Shown here: positions 1 through 9,046 of the stretch, in pieces
Numbering within the stretch: the stretch's first letter is position 1
Layout of the letters: every line of letters starts with the position of its first letter
DNA from: Planctomycetaceae bacterium
Lineage (GTDB): Bacteria > Planctomycetota > Planctomycetia > Planctomycetales > Planctomycetaceae
Length of the DNA: 35,246 bases
Direction: 5' to 3'
Assembly (NCBI GenBank): GCA_002722955.1
Contig: PBMZ01000210.1
Span: 1-35,246, forward strand
Translations under genes and position numbers: made by a program
The notes under the pieces: model-generated
Database searches by the model: none
What the model was told of the DNA's origin: nothing
The model's input: only the letters and a program-made list of their open reading frames with translations

Positions 1-30
1 CGCCCGCTTGAAACTATAAAGATCTAACCG

Positions 31-1788
31 ATGGCATCTGCACGACAATTAATCGAACAACGAATCACCGCAGCACTTGATCAAGTTTTGGAGGGTCAAG
101 ACGCCAAGCGTGACCCGATGCTCAAGCAAACTCAAGATCCCAAGTTTGGGGACTTCCAAGCGAACTGTGCGATGGGTCTAGAGAAAGTCCTCGGCACCAA
201 TCCGCGAGAAATCGCGCAACGAATCATCGATGCGTTGGAGATCGATGATGTCTGCGATCCACCCGAGATCGCTGGTCCCGGATTCATCAACTTACGTCTC
301 TCGGCGGCGTTTGTTGGCAAGCAACTTCAAAAAATGCTGGCCGATGACAAATTGGGGGCTGGCAACGATGGAGACACAAAGCGTGTCGTGGTCGATTTTT
401 CTAGCCCGAATCTGGCCAAGGAAATGCACGTCGGCCATCTTCGCAGCACGATTATCGGCGACTCGATCTGCCGCACGCTGGAGTTCGTGGGTCACGAAGT
501 CATGCGCCGCAACCATGTCGGTGATTGGGGCACTCAATTTGGCATGTTGTTGGAATACGTAAAGAGAACGCAGCCGCAGGCCTTGGACGATCCGTCTTCC
601 TTTCGAGTCAACGACTTGGAACAATTTTACAAAGACGCGCACGCACTTTTTCAATCCGACGAGGAATTCAAAACCGCGTCTCGACAATCCGTGGTGGCAT
701 TGCAGTCCGGTGAACCGGAAATGCGCACCTTATGGAAGGCGTTCTGCGACGAGTCCTTGCGGCACTGCCATGAGATCTACGATCGACTAGGCGTCAAACT
801 GGTCGACATGGGCGAGAGCGCGTACCAGCCATTCTTACCTGGAGTCGTTGCCGAATTGCAGGAAAAAGCACTTGCCGAAGAAAGCGACGGCGCGATCTGT
901 GTCTTCGTGCCTGGCTATACAAATCGCGATGGATCGCCATTGCCATCGATCATTCAAAAGAGCGACGGTGGCTTTAACTACGACACGACGGACTTGGCGG
1001 CCTTGCGTTATCGAGTGGACGAGGAGAACGCCAATCACATCATCTATATCACGGATCGCGGCCAAGCTTCTCACTTTGACATGATGTTCAAAATCTGCCG
1101 CATGGCCAATTGGGTCAATGACGACATCGAGCTGAACCACATCGGTTTTGGAGTGGTGTTGGGCAAGGATGGCAAACGCATCCGAACCAAAGAGGGTGGC
1201 TCGATCAAGCTCGCCGATTTGCTCGACACCGCGGTGACCAAAGTCAAAGAACTTCTGGAAGACAGCGCACGAGATTTTGATCCAGACAAGATTGATGAGA
1301 TCGCGAACGTCGTCGGACCAGCCTCGGTCAAATACGCGGATCTCTCGCACAGCATCGAAAGCGATTACAAGTTTGACTGGGACAAGATGGTCTCGTTCGA
1401 GGGTGAGACCGGACCTTACATGATCTACGCGTTTGCTCGTATTGCGGGAATTGGCCGCAAGGCCGGCGTTGACTTCGATTCGCTCTCGCCAGAAACCGAA
1501 TTGATTCTTGGGCACCCCACAGAGATCACGCTTGCCAAGTCGCTGCTGCAATTTCCCGATGCGATCGCGCAAGTCGCCAATCAACTAAAACCCAACGCGA
1601 TGACGAGCTACCTCTATGGTCTAAGCCGTACGTTCAGCACGTTCTACGACAAGGAACATGGCGTGCGCGTGATCGACGCCGAACCGGAGTCAGCTCGCCA
1701 AAGCCGCTTGCAGCTTTGCAATCTCACGCGAAAAGTTTTGCGCACTGGTTTGAGCCTGCTGGGCATCGACGTTCTAGAAGAGATGTAA
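31..1788 (+). CDS. argS: Arginyl-tRNA synthetase
   Basis: Class I aminoacyl-tRNA synthetase that charges tRNA-Arg with arginine in the cytoplasm. The 585-residue product has the family's usual length. An N-terminal Add-1-type domain occupies about residues 1-110. The HIGH-type signature follows as SSPNLAKEMHVGHLRS near residues 124-139, then GDWGTQFG. A KMSKS-like segment, LGKDGKRIRTKEGGS, lies near residues 380-395, and a C-terminal DALR anticodon-binding domain carries YLYGLSRTFSTFYD. The ATG at 31 is the first start in frame in the window. No strong Shine-Dalgarno sequence precedes it, and a planctomycete gene may lack one. The stop is one base from the end of the convergent zinc-ribbon gene, so the two transcripts must overlap or terminate head-on. 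Identification is confident from motif order and length. Confidence 0.97.
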   Translation: MASARQLIEQRITAALDQVLEGQDAKRDPMLKQTQDPKFGDFQANCAMGLEKVLGTNPREIAQRIIDALEIDDVCDPPEIAGPGFINLRLSAAFVGKQLQKMLADDKLGAGNDGDTKRVVVDFSSPNLAKEMHVGHLRSTIIGDSICRTLEFVGHEVMRRNHVGDWGTQFGMLLEYVKRTQPQALDDPSSFRVNDLEQFYKDAHALFQSDEEFKTASRQSVVALQSGEPEMRTLWKAFCDESLRHCHEIYDRLGVKLVDMGESAYQPFLPGVVAELQEKALAEESDGAICVFVPGYTNRDGSPLPSIIQKSDGGFNYDTTDLAALRYRVDEENANHIIYITDRGQASHFDMMFKICRMANWVNDDIELNHIGFGVVLGKDGKRIRTKEGGSIKLADLLDTAVTKVKELLEDSARDFDPDKIDEIANVVGPASVKYADLSHSIESDYKFDWDKMVSFEGETGPYMIYAFARIAGIGRKAGVDFDSLSPETELILGHPTEITLAKSLLQFPDAIAQVANQLKPNAMTSYLYGLSRTFSTFYDKEHGVRVIDAEPESARQSRLQLCNLTRKVLRTGLSLLGIDVLEEM

Positions 1789-1789
1789 A

Positions 1790-2533
1790 CTACGGGAAAG
1801 CGTCGCGATTGGTTGAGATTGCAATGATGCAAAAGATGCCGATCGGCACAGTGACTAAGCTGCAATAGCTCATACCACCAATACATGGAATGGCAGTGAT
1901 GATTGCACCGGTTAAAGCCATTCCGAAACTCTGCGCTTTGAATGCACGCAAACCGCCTAGAAATTCCAAGACCGCCACGACTGTATAGAGGAACATGACG
2001 CCAGCGACCACGGCCATCCCGAGGGCTTGAGGATTGAAGTTAGCGCCTTGAATTTGCCGCATTTGCTGCATCGCCGCACCAAAGCCAACCACCAAGCCAA
2101 GGATTGCCAAAGCAATCAGTAAAGAATTCAGGCCGGCAACGATCATCATCAAAATGCCAGCCGCTGTCACGATACCGGGGACGTTGCCTGACGATCGCTT
2201 TTTCTTCTTGCTAGAGCGACTCGCAGTTCGCGCTGGTTTGTCGTCGTACGCATCAAAGCCGTCGTCTTCATAGGCGTCGTAGTCTTCGGCTCCATCATCC
2301 TCGTAGGCATCGTCGCCGTAGTCATCCTCGTAAGCGTCGTCTTCATACGCGTCGTCTTCGTATGCGTCTTCCGCAGGCGGCTTCTTCGAAGTCGTCTTTT
2401 TCTGCTTCAAGCGGTCCGGGATGGGGACTTGCTGCGCAGCCCCGCATGATTTGCACTTGTACGCTCTTCCAGCCGCATCGTCTTTGACTTTATAGATTTG
2501 CCCGCACTCGGAGCATTTGAAGCCAATCGTCAT
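1790..2533 (-). CDS. Zinc-ribbon membrane protein with acidic DAYEDD repeats
   Basis: Protein of unknown function, 247 residues. An N-terminal zinc ribbon is visible as C7-x2-C10 and C27-x2-C30. A low-complexity acidic stretch at residues 55-98 is built from DAYEDD units and variants. A basic patch (SRSSKKKKRSS, about residues 105-115) comes next, then about four hydrophobic segments that fill the second half. The layout suggests a membrane protein with a cytoplasmic zinc-binding, highly charged N-terminus. The neighbouring minus-strand gene also starts with a zinc ribbon, so the two may work together, but the 133-bp gap leaves an operon unproven. I recall similar zinc-ribbon plus membrane proteins as common hypothetical proteins in planctomycetes. 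No enzyme motif is seen, and function is not assigned. Confidence 0.85.
   Translation of the reverse strand: MTIGFKCSECGQIYKVKDDAAGRAYKCKSCGAAQQVPIPDRLKQKKTTSKKPPAEDAYEDDAYEDDAYEDDYGDDAYEDDGAEDYDAYEDDGFDAYDDKPARTASRSSKKKKRSSGNVPGIVTAAGILMMIVAGLNSLLIALAILGLVVGFGAAMQQMRQIQGANFNPQALGMAVVAGVMFLYTVVAVLEFLGGLRAFKAQSFGMALTGAIITAIPCIGGMSYCSLVTVPIGIFCIIAISTNRDAFP
2240..2371 (-). repeat. In-frame tandem repeat encoding DAYEDD units
   Basis: This stretch of the zinc-ribbon gene encodes residues 55-98. It begins with three clean, consecutive DAYEDD-type hexapeptides, then continues with variants separated by short spacers (YGD, GAEDY, GF). The underlying DNA repeats with an 18-base unit in the clean part, so copy number could vary by slippage without breaking the frame. 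Confidence 0.8.
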
Positions 2534-2666
2534 CAGATATCCTCGCAGTTAGCCAATCAATGAAGAGTGGAAACTGCATAGTATCGATGACAACAAATGC
2601 TTCTCAAGCACGGATTCGCACGAAATCCAAGATCGTTTGATTTCGTAAACTCATTCAGCTTGTGAG
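2534..2666. other. Intergenic gap with a weak dyad
   Basis: This 133-bp space lies between the two zinc-ribbon genes. It holds an 8-bp inverted repeat, ACGAAATC at 2620-2627 and GATTTCGT at 2639-2646, with an 11-base loop. There is no T-run on the minus strand, so it is not a clear terminator. Nothing else was seen. Confidence 0.4.
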
Positions 2667-2969
2667 CTAAACAGCATATTGAACTTGGACGTTGTAGATC
2701 GAGCCGCTCTCTTCGACGTTTGAATCGGAAGCTTGTCGATCATTGATCGCGTTTTGACTTTCGAGCGCGATCTCCGTGGCTTGAGGTTCTGGCGCAAGCT
2801 CTGCTGTCGTCATAGGTTGCGTCTCTTCAATATGCATCCACTCACAATCGCAGGAGTGGCAAATGCAAGAAACGCCGAGCTCTCGAGCTTGAAGACGAGC
2901 AGCGTTCGACAACAGAACTGGCGAACCACAACTTGGGCATTGAGTCTGGTGATTAGTCGGTGTCAGCAT
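2667..2969 (-). CDS. Small zinc-ribbon protein
   Basis: A 100-residue protein I cannot assign to a named family. Residues 11-14 (CPSC) and 35-42 (CICHSCDC) give the cysteine pairs of a zinc ribbon. The remainder, from about residue 50, is acidic and glutamine/alanine-rich with no hydrophobic segment, so a soluble cytoplasmic protein is likely. It lies upstream of, and on the same strand as, another zinc-ribbon gene, and divergently from trpG across about 240 bp that should hold promoters for both. The ATG start at 2969 places the cysteine knuckle at the very N-terminus. Coding status is supported by the paired cysteines and the intergenic position. Confidence 0.7.
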   Translation of the reverse strand: MLTPTNHQTQCPSCGSPVLLSNAARLQARELGVSCICHSCDCEWMHIEETQPMTTAELAPEPQATEIALESQNAINDRQASDSNVEESGSIYNVQVQYAV

Positions 2970-3208
2970 GAGTAATCCTTCCAGTCTGAATGATGAATCA
3001 GTATTGGCTCGTGTCTATCAACCCAAATATAGGTGCAACTACTAATTCGGACAGGAATAAACACTCGATCGATCTCGAAGACACGGAATCTATTGTTGTT
3101 GCAAGATTTACCTCCAGAAACTGAATTTTCGCTACGATCGTCGCATTGGATCCTTTACGATGACGCCGCTGACAGCATCTCAATCCCTAACCCGACTGGT
3201 GAGTTCCC
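2970..3208. promoter_or_regulatory. Divergent intergenic region before trpG
   Basis: This 239-bp stretch separates the divergent small zinc-ribbon gene and trpG, so promoters for both probably lie here. I see no coding sequence and no confident -10/-35 pair, leader peptide or attenuator-like hairpin ahead of trpG. Confidence 0.4.
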
Positions 3209-3811
<603 letters not shown>

Positions 3812-3896
3812 TAAGCTGACGAATCGTCATCAAGACAAACGCGCTTTCAACCCGTCGTTTATTTAACGCCCAGCCGAAGAGCCAGATCAGCCGAAT

Positions 3897-5108
3897 ATGC
3901 TTAGCGTATCTGAAGCGATCGCAGCCATCTGTGAGAATATCGAGGCATTCGCAGCGACCGACGTTGCTCTCGGCGACGCTCAAGATTTGATCTTGGCGGA
4001 AGCAGCGATCAGCGACGTGGACTCACCACCGTTTGACAAGGCACTCATGGATGGATTCGCGGTACTCGCCGACAATGTTGCCGATGGGCGCGCGACCCTT
4101 GATCTGATTGAAGAAGTCACTGCTGGCCGCGTGCCAACAAAGCGTGTTGAATCGGGAACAACGATTCAAATCATGACCGGTGCTCCGATGCCCGATGGAG
4201 CGGACGCTGTCGTGAAGGTCGAGGACTCGAAGATCGTCGGTGCCAGCGTTGAACTGAATACGTCCGCTGTTCGGCCCGGTGACAACTGCATCTCCAAGGG
4301 AACATCGATGCGGCTTGACGAAGCCGTTCTGGAATGCGGCACACCTTTGCTGCCTCCACAGATCGCATTACTGGCCGAAATCGGAAAGGCCAGCGTCAGC
4401 GTTCGCCGACGTCCACAGATTGCCGTCTTGGCCACTGGCGACGAGCTTGTGCCAATCGGCGAGACTCCTGGACCGGGCCAAATCCGGAATTCGAACGAAG
4501 CGATGTTGGTCGCACAGATCCAACGCGCAGGTGGCGAAGCTGTTGCCTTAGGCATCGCCCGCGACGAACCAGAGCACCTTCGCGAATGTATCGAACGCGG
4601 TCTAGGTTGCGACATGTTGCTGCTTTCTGGCGGCGTCTCGGCGGGAAAATTGGATCTGGTGCCGTCGGTCTTGGCCGAAGCCAACGTGGGCCAAATCTTT
4701 CACAAAGTGCGCGTTAAACCTGGAAAACCACTGTGGTTTGGTGTTCGCAGCGAAACGGACGACTCACCCCGGTGCCATGTATTCGGGTTGCCCGGAAATC
4801 CCGTCAGTAGTATGGTTTGCTTCGAGTTGTTCGTGCGAACGGCCATTCGCCGATTGATGGGAGACGATCCCTGCGAACCCCGACCAATCAAGGCTCGCCT
4901 GGACTCCCCACATCAAGCAAAGGGCGACCGGCCAACGTACTTCCCAGCTCGCATCGAGTGGACACCAAGCGGGCCGACCGTCTCACTGGTTAAGTGGCAC
5001 GGATCGTCCGACTTGCGATCCACCGCACAGGCCAATGGAATGGCCCTCGTTCCCGCCGGAGATCATCAACTCGCCGCTGGCGATTCGCTCGAAGTGTTCG
5101 AGTGGTGA
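3897..5108 (+). CDS. moeA: Molybdopterin molybdenumtransferase
   Basis: Inserts molybdate into adenylylated molybdopterin in the last step of molybdenum cofactor synthesis, in the cytoplasm. The 403-residue length is normal. The N-terminal half has the MoeA domain signature SPPFDKALMDGFAV and IMTGAPMPDGADAVVKVED. The central MoCF_biosynth domain shows ATGDELV, GQIRNSNEAML and LLLSGGVSAGK. The KVRVKPGKPLWFG and FGLPGNPVSS segments follow, then the small domain IV. The ATG at 3897 lies 85 bp after trpG. The next gene, lnt, starts about 25 bp past the stop on the same strand, so the two may be co-transcribed. No other molybdenum cofactor gene is in the window. Confidence 0.96.
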   Translation: MLSVSEAIAAICENIEAFAATDVALGDAQDLILAEAAISDVDSPPFDKALMDGFAVLADNVADGRATLDLIEEVTAGRVPTKRVESGTTIQIMTGAPMPDGADAVVKVEDSKIVGASVELNTSAVRPGDNCISKGTSMRLDEAVLECGTPLLPPQIALLAEIGKASVSVRRRPQIAVLATGDELVPIGETPGPGQIRNSNEAMLVAQIQRAGGEAVALGIARDEPEHLRECIERGLGCDMLLLSGGVSAGKLDLVPSVLAEANVGQIFHKVRVKPGKPLWFGVRSETDDSPRCHVFGLPGNPVSSMVCFELFVRTAIRRLMGDDPCEPRPIKARLDSPHQAKGDRPTYFPARIEWTPSGPTVSLVKWHGSSDLRSTAQANGMALVPAGDHQLAAGDSLEVFEW

Positions 5109-5133
5109 TCAGAACCAAGGATGGATCCCTCAA

Positions 5134-7134
5134 ATGGCCACCGAAGTCATGCCTTCCGAATCAACGGACGCTTCCTCTCCCAAGTCGCCCCAACCTAGTC
5201 AGGCAACGTCCACGCAATCGTCCACACAAGCCAAGGCCGGTCTGGCGAAGTTCGAGGAACCGAGCGTCCGGTCAATCATTGATGCTGCCAGAAAGGCTCC
5301 CGCGCCAGCTCGTGGAACGATCGCGCTGTCGACGCTGACTGGTGTCACGATGTGGGCATCTTTTATGCCTCTGAATTGGTCGCCGCTAGCTTGGGTGTGT
5401 TTGGTGCCACTGATTTTGCTGGTGCGGATCGAGCGGCCAACTCGCAAGATGTACTGGTGTGCCTTCGGCGGTGGTTTGATGTTTACGATTTCGGCACTTC
5501 AATGGATGCGCTTAGGCGATGCGTCGATGATTCCCGCGTGGTTCGCATTGGCGGCTTACATGGCCTTGTACTTTCCGCTGTTCTTACTTGTGACGCGAAT
5601 CGCTGTGTTGAGGTTCAAGGTTCCGTTGACCTTGGCCGTGCCTATCGTTTGGACGGGAACGGAATACCTTCGCGGCACAGTAATGACGGGCTTCGCTTGG
5701 TACTTCCTAGCACATACTCAATACCGTTGGACGGGATTGATTCAAATCAGCGACGTGGTCGGTGCCTATGGCGTCAGCTTCGTGATGTCGATGATGGCAG
5801 CATGTATCGCCTTGCTAATTCCGTCGACATGGATCAAGCGGCTCGGCTTGTTGCCGCCCACAAAATTACCGGACGAGTTCCAACATCTGCCCGACGAGGG
5901 CATCGACCCCGAAGAAGATCACGCAAAGATCTTGCGTGCAAAAGCCTGGAACGTGGCTGTCTGTTTGATCGTCTTTGCCAGCGTGCTGATCTACGGAGAG
6001 GTCCGAACGCGACAAGCCAAGTTTGAACATGGGCCACGAATCGCACTGATCCAGGGCAACTTTCCTTCGTCGCTAAAACACAACACCAACGAGTGGCCCA
6101 AGATGTTCCAGTATCACGACGCCCTGACAGGCATGGCCGTCGCCGAACAACCGGACATCATTGTCTGGCCTGAAACTATGTTCCGCTGGCCGCTGCGCGT
6201 GACCGAGGGAGAGCTTTCTGACGAACAGTTGCTGGCGCTCGTCCCTGGCATCGAAAACGCCGAAGAAGAGGAAAAGCAACAATGGACAGACTCTTGGAAG
6301 AACGACGAGGTGCCCAAAACGCTCAACAACATGAGTACTCAAGCCGGCGCCGCAATGATCATCGGAATCGACACGTTATCGGCGAGCCCCTCGGAGCTTA
6401 ATCGATATAACTCGGCAGTGTTCGTTCGTCCGGACACTGGCGTCACAGACCGCTACGACAAAATCCACCGCGTTGTGTTCGGAGAATACATCCCCCTCAA
6501 AGACGAGATTCCTTGGCTCCATCGACTCACACCATTCTCTGCTGGCCATGGGATTCAAAAGGGCGAGCGATTTAAGGTCTTCGATTACAATGGCTATCGC
6601 ATGGCGCCGGTGATTTGTTTCGAGGACACCGTGCCTCAATTGATTCACCGCTTAGTTCGCAGTAGCAACCAATTGGACGATGGCAAGAAGCCGCTTGATT
6701 GCTTGATCAACATCACTAACGATGGCTGGTTTCATGATTCGGCCGAAATCGAGCAACACCTATTTACGTCGGTGTTCCGCTGCGTCGAGTGCCGGACACC
6801 CATGGTTCGAGCCGTCAACACGGGAATCTCGGCCTTCATTGATGGCAACGGCAACGTCATCGAACCGGATGCGTTTATCGACGGAGAACGCCGTCGTCGC
6901 AAAGCCGAAGGTAAACCAGCTCGCGACTCGATGAAGGACGCCAACGGCACTTACCACAAGAGCCTGAACGCGGCTCTTGTCAGCAACATCCCGCTGGACA
7001 ATCGCAGTAGCTTATACGTCAAACACGGCGACTGGTTCGCGGGATCGACAGCCTTCCTAGCAATCTTCGTCGGCCTATGCGGATTTTTGCCACGACGAAA
7101 TCAGAACATCACTGATTCGCCTTCAGCATCTTGA
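5134..7134 (+). CDS. lnt: Apolipoprotein N-acyltransferase
   Basis: Membrane enzyme that N-acylates the lipid-modified cysteine of lipoproteins. The N-terminal part has several hydrophobic segments. The C-terminal part is a nitrilase-type domain with the catalytic set Glu347 (VWPETMF), Lys443 (YDKIHRVVFGEYIPL) and Cys495 (PVICFED), plus NDGWF. One more membrane segment lies near the C-terminus. From the ATG at 5134 the protein is 666 residues, longer than the roughly 510 of E. coli Lnt. The extra length is in a polar N-terminal tail and in the loop around residues 235-275 and 350-410. An in-frame ATG at 5035 would overlap moeA by 74 bp. I prefer 5134, which has AAGG 13 bases upstream and follows the moeA stop. 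The end overlaps the convergent DJ-1 gene by 26 bp. Confidence 0.93.
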   Translation: MATEVMPSESTDASSPKSPQPSQATSTQSSTQAKAGLAKFEEPSVRSIIDAARKAPAPARGTIALSTLTGVTMWASFMPLNWSPLAWVCLVPLILLVRIERPTRKMYWCAFGGGLMFTISALQWMRLGDASMIPAWFALAAYMALYFPLFLLVTRIAVLRFKVPLTLAVPIVWTGTEYLRGTVMTGFAWYFLAHTQYRWTGLIQISDVVGAYGVSFVMSMMAACIALLIPSTWIKRLGLLPPTKLPDEFQHLPDEGIDPEEDHAKILRAKAWNVAVCLIVFASVLIYGEVRTRQAKFEHGPRIALIQGNFPSSLKHNTNEWPKMFQYHDALTGMAVAEQPDIIVWPETMFRWPLRVTEGELSDEQLLALVPGIENAEEEEKQQWTDSWKNDEVPKTLNNMSTQAGAAMIIGIDTLSASPSELNRYNSAVFVRPDTGVTDRYDKIHRVVFGEYIPLKDEIPWLHRLTPFSAGHGIQKGERFKVFDYNGYRMAPVICFEDTVPQLIHRLVRSSNQLDDGKKPLDCLINITNDGWFHDSAEIEQHLFTSVFRCVECRTPMVRAVNTGISAFIDGNGNVIEPDAFIDGERRRRKAEGKPARDSMKDANGTYHKSLNAALVSNIPLDNRSSLYVKHGDWFAGSTAFLAIFVGLCGFLPRRNQNITDSPSAS

Positions 7135-7663
7135 TGAACTCTTTCATGAACGGCGTGTTGTCGTGCCATGTGCGGGCCGTGACAAGGTTGCCGTCGACGA
7201 CCGTGGGTTCGTTGACGTAAGTGGCTCCTGAGAACTCCGCGTCAAACGCACACTTGGCAACTGTTGTGACCGTGCGGCCGCGAATGCAATCAGCGGCGGC
7301 AACGATCTCGATGCCGTGACACACTGATGCGACTGGTTTGTTGGCCTCGAAGAAGTGCTTGGTGACTCGCAATAGATCTTCGTCGTAACGAATGTATTCA
7401 GGTGCTCGGCCTCCGGAGAGGAACAAGCCTGCATACTCTTCAGGATTGATGTCGCGGAACGCGATGTCAGACTGCAAGTGGTAACCCGCTGTCTCTTGAG
7501 TGATGTCCCAACCGGGTGGCTGCTCGTGCAACACCATGTGGTACAAGCGGACTTCCGGCGCCGCAACAACCGCCTCGAACCCATCTTCCGGCAACCGAAA
7601 ATACGGATACATCGTGTCCAGGACTTCGGTGGCATCGCCAATAACGATCAAGACTTTAAGCAT
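7109..7663 (-). CDS. DJ-1/PfpI family protein
   Basis: Member of the DJ-1/PfpI superfamily (class I glutamine-amidotransferase-like fold). The superfamily includes deglycases, glyoxalase III-type enzymes, proteases and chaperones. The 184-residue protein has the nucleophile elbow VASVCHGIEI with Cys115-His116, and FLSGGRAPEYIR ahead of it. The ATG at 7663 is preceded by AGAGGAA about nine bases upstream, a good ribosome site. The gene follows the Dabb gene by 50 bp on the same strand, so the two are likely co-transcribed. The 3' end overlaps the convergent lnt gene by 26 bp. Substrate cannot be read from sequence; a role in reactive-aldehyde or oxidative stress is a family-level guess. Confidence 0.9.
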   Translation of the reverse strand: MLKVLIVIGDATEVLDTMYPYFRLPEDGFEAVVAAPEVRLYHMVLHEQPPGWDITQETAGYHLQSDIAFRDINPEEYAGLFLSGGRAPEYIRYDEDLLRVTKHFFEANKPVASVCHGIEIVAAADCIRGRTVTTVAKCAFDAEFSGATYVNEPTVVDGNLVTARTWHDNTPFMKEFIKMLKANQ

Positions 7664-7713
7664 GACTTTGTTCCTCTTCGTGTTTCATTCTGGAGTCAGA
7701 GACCCGGCGTTTG

Positions 7714-8034
7714 CTATCGCGCGTAGTTATCGAACACGCGAACTTGCTCCCAGGACTCCTTGTTCTTCTCGATGAAGGCAATATGCCGGTCGGAAACCTG
7801 ATAAACATCTTGGTCTTGCTTGGTTTCAAAGATCACGTTCAGTGCGACGTCGAAACCATGATCATTGACGGGACGTGCCAACTCTTTGCACAAGACGCCA
7901 GCCGAGAAGAAGGCCGTGCCGGGATGACCGCTTAGGAATTCATGGCAGTCGGCCACTAACGCTTCACAATTCTCAGGCGAATTGTCCTTCAAGGTGAAAA
8001 ACACGTTGTGAGCCAACAAAGGCATATCGGACAT
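7714..8034 (-). CDS. Dabb (stress-responsive A/B barrel) domain protein
   Basis: Small single-domain protein of about 106 residues related to the Dabb dimeric alpha/beta barrel family. LAHNVFFTLKD at the start, a middle helix, FDVALNVIFETKQDQDVYQ and HIAFIEKN near the end follow the usual beta-alpha-beta pattern. The ATG at 8034 is chosen because AAGGA stands about 11 bases upstream; a start at 8064 would place that site inside the protein. It lies upstream of the DJ-1 gene with a 50-bp gap and diverges from the metallo-hydrolase gene. Functions in this family vary (stress response, polyketide cyclisation), and none is assigned here. Confidence 0.8.
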   Translation of the reverse strand: MSDMPLLAHNVFFTLKDNSPENCEALVADCHEFLSGHPGTAFFSAGVLCKELARPVNDHGFDVALNVIFETKQDQDVYQVSDRHIAFIEKNKESWEQVRVFDNYAR

Positions 8035-8233
8035 GGGAATCAATCCTTGCATGAAGTTCAACAATTGGTGTGCATCGAAGATTCATGGCAGTATACCGTC
8101 AATGGCTGTCACACCCCACTCTTCCGGGGAAATGATTTCAGGAACCAAATGAACACACGCTGCGTGCGCTTGCGAGCCGGTAAGGCTTGGCTAAAATCGG
8201 GGTTCCGCAATTCTGTCATCGGAGACAAATCGC
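8035..8233. promoter_or_regulatory. Divergent intergenic region
   Basis: This 199-bp stretch lies between the Dabb and metallo-hydrolase genes, which diverge. It should contain both promoters. Clear features are the AAGGA ribosome site for the minus-strand gene and GGAG for the plus-strand gene at 8221-8224. No strong promoter boxes or hairpins were seen. Confidence 0.35.
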
Positions 8234-9022
8234 ATGCTGTCGCGCCGCGAGATCTTTCCCAATGTCATCGAGATGAACTATCAAGCCCGAGAAAGGCTTG
8301 GTTGTTGCGTCTATTTAGTGTTTGACGGTATCGACTGGCTCCTCATCGATATCGGTTACGAAGATACCGTTCCCGAAATCGTCGAGATGATTCGGCAGAT
8401 GGACTTTCAGTTGGCGAATTGCCGCTACTTAGTGGCGACTCATGCCGACGTCGATCATGTACAAGGCTTAAGCCGAGCCAAGGATCTGCTTTCCAACGCC
8501 GAGACCGTCGGCCATCCCCACGCCAGCGAACTTCTCGCCGCCGGCGATCGTGTGACAACTTACGCTGAGATCTCCGCTCAAGGAATCTCGATTGACCTGC
8601 CAAAGCTGAAGCTGGAACGCACCATCAACGAAGGCGATGTACTCAAGATCGGTGACCTCGAGATCACTGTCTGGCACACGCCCGGCCACACCGAGAGCCA
8701 GCTCTCGTTTCAAATGCGCAACTTGTTGTTCTGCGGAGACAACATCTACCGCGACGGCTGTGTCGGCAACATTGACGCGCATCATGGTTCGGACATTCCA
8801 GCGTTCATCAAGTCGCTGACACGCATCCGCAACGATGAATCGATTGAGTGGTTGTTGCCAAGTCACGGTCCGCCATTCCGGAAGACTCAAGAATTACTGC
8901 AAAGCGCCATCGATCGACTGGATAACTACCAGCACATGGCCGACTTTGGAACGTGTGCAGTCGACTGGCCCCTAATGGACGAATGGGACGAGGAATTGGT
9001 CCGAGGCATGGATCTTTCGTAA
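8234..9022 (+). CDS. Metallo-beta-lactamase-fold hydrolase with an HxDxDH site
   Basis: 262-residue MBL-fold protein, probably a zinc or di-metal hydrolase in the cytoplasm. Metal-site motifs appear in the expected order: [11 protein letters not shown] (H70, D72, D74, H75), HTPGHTESQ (H152), LFCGDN (D169) and PSHGPP (H211). The usual signature is HxHxDH. Here the second histidine is aspartate, which should alter metal 1 coordination. The ATG at 8234 has GGAG nine bases upstream. It is followed 24 bp later by a membrane-protein gene on the same strand. Glyoxalase II-like or lactonase-like activities are possible, but no substrate feature is visible. The fold assignment is firm; the function is not. 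Confidence 0.9.
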   Translation: MLSRREIFPNVIEMNYQARERLGCCVYLVFDGIDWLLIDIGYEDTVPEIVEMIRQMDFQLANCRYLVATHADVDHVQGLSRAKDLLSNAETVGHPHASELLAAGDRVTTYAEISAQGISIDLPKLKLERTINEGDVLKIGDLEITVWHTPGHTESQLSFQMRNLLFCGDNIYRDGCVGNIDAHHGSDIPAFIKSLTRIRNDESIEWLLPSHGPPFRKTQELLQSAIDRLDNYQHMADFGTCAVDWPLMDEWDEELVRGMDLS

Positions 9023-9046
9023 CCCCAAAACGGTAGCTCGAAAAGT

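Noticed and set aside
835..1584. Antisense open frame of 249 codons opposite argS
   Set aside because: It lies entirely over a conserved gene and its product shows no family features; it is a shadow of codon use.
5035..5133. Longer Lnt N-terminus starting inside moeA
   Set aside because: The first 33 residues are not conserved-looking, and the ATG at 5134 fits the gap after moeA better.
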